Origin: CAZTLE01 sp964614415
Lineage (GTDB): Bacteria > Bacteroidota > Bacteroidia > Flavobacteriales > Flavobacteriaceae
Direction of reading: 5' to 3'
Assembly (NCBI GenBank): GCA_964614415.1
Contig: CAZTLE010000068.1
Location: 1 to 18,702, forward strand
Length of the DNA stretch: 18,702 nt
Below, one piece after another: positions 1 to 7,300 of this stretch (its first letter is position 1; each line of letters opens with the position of its first letter). A program made the position numbers and the translations under genes. The notes below the pieces were generated by a model that worked only from the letters and a program-made list of their open reading frames with translations, was not told the DNA's origin and searched no databases.

Positions 1-95
1 ATTATATATTTATTGAAATTAGCGCGCTGGCGCAGTCGACTTTACTCTTAATGTAGTCGAAAGTTCGTTCACAAACTTAAAACCAACCTTCCTTT
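1..95. other. Left edge, upstream of cphA
   Basis: No gene can be assigned here. Two plus-strand frames are open from the edge, one stopping at 49-51 and the other at 54-56. Either could be the last residues of an upstream gene, but neither is recognisable. I see no convincing terminator and no TAnnTTTG promoter box, so cphA may be read together with an upstream gene outside the window. Confidence 0.4.
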
Positions 96-2732
96 ATGAA
101 AATTAGAGAGATCAATGCCATGCGTGGCCCCAATTACTGGTCTGTTCGCCGTCACAAATTAATTGTAATGGTGCTCGACCTGGAAGAGATGGAGGAGTAT
201 CCATCCAATAAGGTCGACGGCTTTAAAGAGCGACTTGAGACCATGTTCCCGTCTATGTACAGCCACCGATGTTCGGTAGGGACCCCGGGAGGGTTTTTTC
301 AGCGTGTAGAGGAAGGAACCTGGATGGGTCATATCATAGAACACATTGCGCTGGAGATTCAAACTCTGGCCGGAATGGACACGGGCTTCGGAAGAACGCG
401 AGGATACGGTGAAGAAGGAGTTTATAACGTGGTGTTTTCTTACATTGAGGAAGATGTGGGGCGTTATGCCGCCAAGGCTGCGGTTCGTATTTGTGAGGCG
501 CTGATCGCCGGGGAGGAGTATGACCTCGAAGATGATATCCAACGTATGCGCGAATTGCGGGAAGCACAGCGCTTAGGACCGAGTACCGGTTCTATCGTGG
601 AAGAAGCTGAAAGTCGCGGCATTCCATGGATTCGGTTGAATCAATATTCACTGTGTCAACTGGGGTACGGTGCCAATCAGAAACGAATTCAGGCAACAGT
701 GACCAGCGAGACAAGTAGTATTGGAGTCGAACTGGCCTGCGATAAAGAAGACACCAAGTACCTGCTGGAGCAAGCCGAAGTAGAGGTGCCGCGGGGAGAT
801 ATCATCAGCCGGGAACGGAGTTTGGAAGAGGCTTGTGATTATGTTGGTTACCCATTGGTGATAAAACCCATAGATGGCAATCACGGAAGAGGGATCACAG
901 TGAATATCAATAATTATGAAGAAGCACTGGAAGCCTTTCATGCGGCCAAAGAAGTGTCCCGAAGAGTTATTGTTGAAAAATACATAACCGGAGAAGACTA
1001 TCGTTTATTGGTCATCAACAATCAGTTTGTCGCAGGGGCGTTACGAACACCGGCTCATGTTATAGGAGATGGTAAGTCTACGGTTAAGGAACTCGTTGAC
1101 AAAGTGAACGAGGATCCGAGACGTGGATACGGACACGAAAAGGTACTTACGCAGATCACGATTAACGAGCTTACCAAAACCATTTTGGAATCTAAGGGAC
1201 TTACCGAAGACTCGGTAATCCCGGAAGGGGAAAAGCTGATCCTGAAGGACACGGCCAATCTCTCCACAGGAGGTACGGCCGAAGATATTACCGATATAGT
1301 CCACCCGGCCAATGTTTCGATGGCTGAACGAATTTCCAAGATCATAGATCTGGACATTTGCGGTATCGACGTGATGACGACCGATATTACCAAGCCGCTC
1401 TCCGAAACCGGGGGCGCCGTACTGGAAGTAAATGCCGGCCCCGGATTCAGAATGCACCTCGCACCAACTACGGGATTACCCAGAAATGTGGCCGCACCCG
1501 TAGTCGATAAGCTCTTTCCAACAAAGGGGGATACAGGTAGAATTCCTATTGTTGCCATTACCGGAACCAACGGTAAAACCACCACGAGTCGTATCATAGC
1601 TCATATGGCAAAAATGAAAGGATATCGGGTGGGTTACACCACAAGTGACGGAGTATACATTCAAAACCGATTGCTCATGACGGGTGATTGTACAGGTCCC
1701 GCGAGTGCAGAGTTTGTACTTAAGGATCCCACGGTGAACTTTGCAGTCCTGGAATGTGCTCGCGGCGGACTGTTGCGCGCAGGACTCGGTTTCAAGAATT
1801 GTGATACGGCCATTGTGACGAATGTAGCGGCCGATCATCTGGGGTTGAAAGGAATCCACACCATAGAACAATTGGCCAGGGTGAAAGGAGTCATTCCCGA
1901 GACGGCACTGCCTGATGGATATGCCATTTTGAATGCGGATGACGATCTTGTTTACGAGATGCGCAGAAGTATTGATTGTAACCTCGCGTTATTCTCGATG
2001 GATGAGAACAACCCTCGTATTCAGGCACTACAGCGGAAAGGTGGAATTACGGCCATATATGAGAATGGCTATGTAACCATCTGCAGGGGCGCCTGGAAGA
2101 TGCGTATTATGAGGGCCGAAGAAATTCCGTTGACATATGGTGGGAAGGCGACCTTTATGATCCAAAATGTGCTGGCTGCCGTTCTGGCCGCCAACATTCA
2201 CGGAATAAGCATCGAAGACATGAAGGCTGCACTGGAAACGTTCATTCCGTCGGCGGCACAAACACCGGGACGATTGAACCTTTTCAAATTCGAGAACTTC
2301 CAAATATTGTTGGATTATGCGCACAATCCTGCCGGAATGAGAGCGCTTCAGAAGTTCACCGATAATCTGGAGGCGACCACCAAGGTGGGGATCATTGCCG
2401 GTATCGGAGATCGACGTGAAGAAGATAACAATGAAATGGGAAGCATTGCCGCTGAGATGTTTGATGAGGTGATCATCCGTCAGGACAAACGACTCCGGGG
2501 TAAGACAGAAGAAGAGCTTATCGGGATGCTTGATGCTGGTATAAAGGCAAAGGATCCCAATAAGAAGACTACGATCATTCCTTCCGAAAAGGAAGCGATC
2601 ACCTTTGCCGTAAAGAATGCGAAAAAGGGATCGCTTATCGTATTGTGCAGTGATGTAATTCCCGATGCGTTGGAGCTCGTGAAAAAGTTTAAAGACCAGG
2701 AAGCTAGCGGCGAGATAGTCTTCGCTGAGTAA
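96..2732 (+). CDS. cphA: Cyanophycin synthetase (CphA1 type)
   Basis: This cytoplasmic enzyme polymerises aspartate and arginine into multi-L-arginyl-poly-L-aspartate (cyanophycin), using ATP for each addition. The 878 residues match the usual CphA length and three-domain order: an N domain (about 1-160), an ATP-grasp domain (about 210-470, with VIKPIDGNHGRG at 255-266 and VLEVNAGPGFR at 442-452), and a Mur-ligase-like domain from about 484 with the P-loop GTNGKTTT at 490-497. The N domain keeps HxxEH (H79, E82, H83), which as I recall corresponds to the primer-making hydrolase site described in some CphA1 enzymes. The ATG at 96 gives the standard CphA N-terminus MKIREIN. The last 29 bp overlap the convergent metallopeptidase gene. 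No cyanophycinase is visible in this window; it may lie to the left. The family call is secure; the primer activity is inferred. Confidence 0.97.
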   Translation: MKIREINAMRGPNYWSVRRHKLIVMVLDLEEMEEYPSNKVDGFKERLETMFPSMYSHRCSVGTPGGFFQRVEEGTWMGHIIEHIALEIQTLAGMDTGFGRTRGYGEEGVYNVVFSYIEEDVGRYAAKAAVRICEALIAGEEYDLEDDIQRMRELREAQRLGPSTGSIVEEAESRGIPWIRLNQYSLCQLGYGANQKRIQATVTSETSSIGVELACDKEDTKYLLEQAEVEVPRGDIISRERSLEEACDYVGYPLVIKPIDGNHGRGITVNINNYEEALEAFHAAKEVSRRVIVEKYITGEDYRLLVINNQFVAGALRTPAHVIGDGKSTVKELVDKVNEDPRRGYGHEKVLTQITINELTKTILESKGLTEDSVIPEGEKLILKDTANLSTGGTAEDITDIVHPANVSMAERISKIIDLDICGIDVMTTDITKPLSETGGAVLEVNAGPGFRMHLAPTTGLPRNVAAPVVDKLFPTKGDTGRIPIVAITGTNGKTTTSRIIAHMAKMKGYRVGYTTSDGVYIQNRLLMTGDCTGPASAEFVLKDPTVNFAVLECARGGLLRAGLGFKNCDTAIVTNVAADHLGLKGIHTIEQLARVKGVIPETALPDGYAILNADDDLVYEMRRSIDCNLALFSMDENNPRIQALQRKGGITAIYENGYVTICRGAWKMRIMRAEEIPLTYGGKATFMIQNVLAAVLAANIHGISIEDMKAALETFIPSAAQTPGRLNLFKFENFQILLDYAHNPAGMRALQKFTDNLEATTKVGIIAGIGDRREEDNNEMGSIAAEMFDEVIIRQDKRLRGKTEEELIGMLDAGIKAKDPNKKTTIIPSEKEAITFAVKNAKKGSLIVLCSDVIPDALELVKKFKDQEASGEIVFAE

Positions 2733-4122
2733 CTCCTTTTTTGCCTTCAATGGTCCTGGGTTCGGTTTCCAGGGGTGGATTGGTAAGTTCGACCCTGGGA
2801 AGCCCCATATGATTCACATTGAAGAAAATACGGAAGGCATTGACGCTGTTTGCATCAAATTCATCCACCGACCTTCTAACACGTTCCAGGAAATTCTCAA
2901 AACGCATGTCCTTGGTCTTATAGGGCGCAGGATGATTGAAGGCTTCCATGATATCGTAGATGGTCAGCGAGTATACCCTATCGGAATCACTAAATCGCCT
3001 GTCGGCATAGATGGACATTCCGGTTCTGGTACTTTCTCTGTTGAGATCAAATTGGCGCAGATTCTTGCACATCAGGGTGTTGAAAATATGCATCCATCCA
3101 AATTCGTGATGATCGATATCCGAAAGTACGTTTATGCCCATGCTCCTCAAGAATCGCCTGTTGAAGGGTTGATTTCTGAAGGGACGGTCGGGATGATCGT
3201 AGATGAATCCACGATGGTTGAAAATATTCTTCAGTAATGTTCTGGCAGCCACTTCCGCAAATGCTTCGTGAAAAGCCACAAAGGTCTTGTTCTGAATACC
3301 GTCATGTGTGGATCCGTGAATGAGTAGTTGCCAGGCCATTCCGTCTTCACCACGACTATAGCCATAGGCCCACAAGTGCATGGCTTCATGGTATAGTGTT
3401 TCCAGGGTAAGGTCGTTGCGCGTACCCGTTTCCATGTTGTCTATGCGCCCGTTATCGCACAAATACACGCAGTTATTGATCGGACTGCAATAGGCCTGCT
3501 CCAGTTTGTTGGAGATAAGCAGATTGTCATGAGGGTATTTAACGGCAATCTTCTTTTTAAAGGGAAGCCCTTTCTCCTCAAGATGACGGCGAAGCGTTTC
3601 CAGGCCATACCACATAAATGCATGTCGAAAGGCCGTCCGGCCATGGGTATTCATACGCATGGTGATATCCACACTGTAATTGCGTCGTGTTTGATCCCTT
3701 CGCTCGCCTTCTGTCTCGTGAATGGTATACCAGTCTGATTTATAGGTTAAACGACTGGTGTGATCAAGGATTCCCTCCAGCAGCCCCACATTTTCCGGGG
3801 TCATAACATTCAAACGATCAAATTTGGGAAGTAAAGCGGACAATACGCTGGGGTTGCTTCCGTAGATGACCATGTCTTTGTTTTTGAATTGTGCCTTGAT
3901 CCTGAACTTCCGCCGCGTGCGATCTTTTGTTTTTGTGAGCGAAAAGTTGCCATTTGCATTGGTGGTCGCACTGCCCCAAAGGTTCCAGCGGACCCCTTCA
4001 TTGGCATAGATCTTAACCGATACGCCGGCCAATGGTTGTGTATCTGAATTGTTCAATTGAAAATCTCCCGGGACATCTCCTACGGTAAGTGTTCCACTTA
4101 CGGTCCATGTTGCTCGTGCCAT
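2704..4122 (-). CDS. Putative HExxH zinc metallopeptidase with N-terminal TTR-like domain
   Basis: The product has 472 residues. Residues about 8-88 look like a transthyretin/carboxypeptidase-regulatory beta-sandwich (PLAGVSVKIYA, then TNANGNFSL). The second half holds HEAMH at 245-249, a zincin signature with H245 and H249 as zinc ligands and E246 as general base. About 37 residues further on, HEAFAE (285-290) offers E286 or E290 as the third, glutamate ligand, as in gluzincins. The C-terminal tail is basic (TQRRLSRR). There is no signal peptide or membrane segment, so the site of action is unclear. The ATG at 4120-4122 is used; there is no alternative upstream Met. The stop lies inside the cphA 3' end. 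I cannot name a characterised relative; proteolytic activity is inferred from the motif only. Confidence 0.85.
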   Translation of the reverse strand: MARATWTVSGTLTVGDVPGDFQLNNSDTQPLAGVSVKIYANEGVRWNLWGSATTNANGNFSLTKTKDRTRRKFRIKAQFKNKDMVIYGSNPSVLSALLPKFDRLNVMTPENVGLLEGILDHTSRLTYKSDWYTIHETEGERRDQTRRNYSVDITMRMNTHGRTAFRHAFMWYGLETLRRHLEEKGLPFKKKIAVKYPHDNLLISNKLEQAYCSPINNCVYLCDNGRIDNMETGTRNDLTLETLYHEAMHLWAYGYSRGEDGMAWQLLIHGSTHDGIQNKTFVAFHEAFAEVAARTLLKNIFNHRGFIYDHPDRPFRNQPFNRRFLRSMGINVLSDIDHHEFGWMHIFNTLMCKNLRQFDLNRESTRTGMSIYADRRFSDSDRVYSLTIYDIMEAFNHPAPYKTKDMRFENFLERVRRSVDEFDANSVNAFRIFFNVNHMGLPRVELTNPPLETEPRTIEGKKGVTQRRLSRR

Positions 4123-4187
4123 AATATTAAATTTAAGTTACACCTGGGGGGGAGTAGTAAAAGTGAAAATGGGACTAGTGTGTTTAG

Positions 4188-4238
4188 AAAAAGCCGCTCA
4201 TCCTGAAAAATCAGGGCCCCAAATCGAGCGGCTTTTTT
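4188..4238. terminator. Bidirectional rho-independent terminator
   Basis: A perfect 12-bp inverted repeat, AAAAAGCCGCTC (4188-4199) and GAGCGGCTTTTT (4226-4237), ends in a T-run on either strand. The 26-nt loop contains a smaller stem, CCTGA/TCAGG (4202-4206 and 4211-4215). It lies 73 bp past the stop of the fibre gene and most likely ends that transcript before the metallopeptidase gene. Confidence 0.8.
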
Positions 4239-4244
4239 AGTACT

Positions 4245-4272
4245 GCCCTCCGAAGCTTTAGCGTAGGAGGGC
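4245..4272. repeat. REP-like imperfect palindrome
   Basis: GCCCTCC (4245-4251) pairs with GGAGGGC (4266-4272). The inner bases continue the stem with two mismatches around a TTTA loop. The minus strand reads as SYAKASEG in one frame, a peptide string I recall from translations of intergenic palindromes in many bacterial genomes. That suggests a dispersed non-coding repeat, not a gene. Dispersal cannot be tested from one copy. Confidence 0.55.
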
Positions 4273-4310
4273 CCTCTCAAAACATAGAACCTATAGTCCT
4301 ACGTACTATG

Positions 4311-7300
4311 CTATTTGTCCGAAGTTGCAGTAGCCTCTTCGGTGGTGGTTTTACCTTCCAGTATACGAAGTCTTGCTTCCAGACTTGCGTACTGGTCTAG
4401 CTGAGCCTTCAGCTTTGCATTTTCTTCGGAAAGCTCTTCCACTTTGGCGTTCAGTTCTTTGATAGCATTTACCGTTACCGGTATCAATTTCTCGTAGTCA
4501 ACAGACCAGAGATCTTCGTTCTCGTTTGCCGGTTTATAGGTAGCTTCCGGGATAATATCATAGATCTCCTGGGCGATGAATCCTATCTGGCGTTTGCCGG
4601 TTCCTTCTTTCAGTACTAGTTCTCCGTCTTCAAAATCGGAGGCAAAGTGTTCGTAGCTCTTTGGATTTATATTAAGTACTTCTGAAAGACCATACTCCAG
4701 TTCCCGTTGCTCTTTCTTTACTCGAGAATCACTATAGGTGATCCATGCATTGGCTCGTGCCTGTCCTACTGAAACGGTGGCGTTGTTAGGAAGTTCCAGT
4801 GCATACGTGGGTGCCGTGTCGTTGATTCCTACCCGCCCGTCACCGCGTACCTGTATTATATTTCCGGTACCTGAGTGGAAGATATTGAAACGACTTTCGG
4901 TATCGGTATCATCGGCCCTTCCGTAGAGTATCCAGTTGTTATTCGTCTCTACCGAATTGGTGAACCGGATACGCCCGCCATCACCGGAACCTGTTTCTTC
5001 TATTTCCATATGTGCGAAGGTCCCGGTGCTGTTGCCACTAACGTTGAGTGCGGCGGTTGAGTTATCGGTTTCACCAATGCTCACCCTATTCGAGAAATAA
5101 CTGCGGCCCAGGAAGTATCCTGAGAATCCGTTGGTAACAGACTGATCGGAATAAATCCCATAAATAGTGCCTGTAGAGCTGGAATTTCCCGTCACACGTA
5201 CACCGTATTTGGTTTCAGCACTTGTGGCATTGACATCGACATCAAGTCCGTACAAAGTTCCTCGCGCTGCTGTTCCAAATGTCGCCTGATACCCGTACTT
5301 CTCATCGGTTGATATTCCTATTGCATTTACATCTACACTGCTTCCGTAGATGTCTCCTCCGGTTCCCGAGTTAAATGTAGATCGAATGCCATACTTATCT
5401 GAGGTCCCTGAACTGCTGAAATTATTACTGAAACCGGTTTGAACTCCTGTGCCCGATGTAGAAATGATATTGTGGGTTCCTATAAATACACCTGAACCTG
5501 AATTATACAAATTGTAGATTCCATATCGGGTTGCATTTCCGGAACCCAAAAAGGAGTTGTTGATACCATAACGAATGCCGGTAGAAGTGCCTGTGAAACC
5601 ATTACTAACTCCGGTTTTTGTTCCCGATCCACTATTGGTAATACTGTTGTTCAATCCTGTTGTGCTACCGGTTCCTGTCCCGGCGAGTGTTTGCCATATT
5701 CCGTTAGCAGCACCAGAACCACTGGTGGTTTTCGAAAGATAATAGCCATAAGTGGTTGAAGACGTATTATCGGTTTTTTCGAGATTGATCCCTCTGGCTA
5801 TGGTATTGGCAGTTGATTCAATGTCCAATGGATAAACCGGATTGTTATGTCCAATACCCACGCGCCCTGCATTGTTTACAAAGAGCCCAGGGTTCCCGTT
5901 TTGCCTCACCTCAAAGTCTCCCGATCCGGTTAAATCGTAGATCATCCCAAAACTACCCTGAGTAACAGTAGTGTTTTGAGTTAACGTTCCACCCAGCTCA
6001 ACATCATCGCCAGTTTCTGTAAGTCCATTACTGGCTGTGGTAGCATCAGAAGTGCTTATGGTTGCCCAGCTCACGTTCCCGGACCCATCGGTTTGCATTA
6101 CCTGGCCATTGGTGCCGCGAGTTAACGGCAGAATATACGTGTCACCAGAGCCTGTATTCCCCAGACTAACACGTCCCAGGAAATAGCCTGCGAATCCGGT
6201 TGTTGTGTTATCCACATCGGAGTATAGTCCGTATACTTGACCGCCCGCGAAGGAAGGGATTCGAACGTAGTTACCATATTTGGTTCCGGTTCCAGTACCT
6301 GCCAGTTCCGAATAGGTACCATAAGTAAAAGCCGTTCCACCATGGTCAAACTCGGAATACACGCCATACGTATTTCCATTAAGTGTGTTCGAACTCTGGG
6401 TCAAATTGTAGGCGCCGTAATTGGCTAATGTAGAAGTAGAAGAAAAGGAGTTTCGTATCCCGATGGCGTTGTTTGTTGACCCGGCAAAGGAATTATCAAC
6501 TCCAATCGATTGAAGACTGAAAGTAGTTGTATTGGCAAATCGATTGACCATCCCATAGCCTTGTTGAGCTGTGGAATTATCGTAGCGATTGAACATTCCA
6601 TAGAATGTACCATTAGCTGAGGTCATGCTAATAACGTTATTGACCCCCATGACCTGCCCCGATCCGAATCCTGTATTGGATAGATCGTTATAGAGCCCTA
6701 TTTTATTCACCCCTGCTCCGGACATATTATTTCGAATTCCAGTACCCCCGTTTGTAGAGCTATTGTCCAGCTGCATGGTTCGGGATTGGGTGCTGGTGTT
6801 TACGTTGAACGGATATGCGGCTGTAGTAGAACCAATAGCCACATTCCCCTGTGTGTACATATTGTCGTTAATGTTGTTTGGCGCGGTAGTACCACCTACC
6901 TCGTACCAGTCGATATCATCAGACAATATGGTTGAGGGATCTACGAAACTCACCTGTCCGGCCCCGTTGGTAGACATGATATAACCGGCAGAACCGTCGG
7001 CAGTGGGCATTAGATATCGGTTCGTAGTTGCCGTACCCAATGAAGTTCGTCCAATGAAATAGCCGGCATATCCGCTGGCGTCCTGCACATCGGCGTAGTA
7101 TCCGTAGTGGATACCTGCGCTGGACGAAGGAATTTGTACGTGGGATCCGTACTTGGTAGAAGCACCGGTTCCCGAGAGTTCTCCTTTGTATCCGTAGAAG
7201 GTTGAACCGGCTCCGGAATTGATACTCATAACAGATCGCACGCCATATTGCGTGCCTCCCCCGGAACCAATCATTTCGAAGTATCCGCCGTGACCATTAG

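Noticed and set aside
1055..1597. 180-codon open frame antisense to cphA
   Set aside because: It lies wholly inside a well-conserved enzyme gene, has no recognisable domain, and follows from codon bias on the other strand.
2028..2750. 240-codon open frame antisense to the cphA 3' part
   Set aside because: Its composition is that of a reverse-frame translation, with no family match. The real minus-strand gene here is the metallopeptidase ending at 2704.
4098..4280. 60-codon open frame between the fibre and metallopeptidase genes
   Set aside because: It consists of the translated palindrome plus the terminator, not a protein gene.
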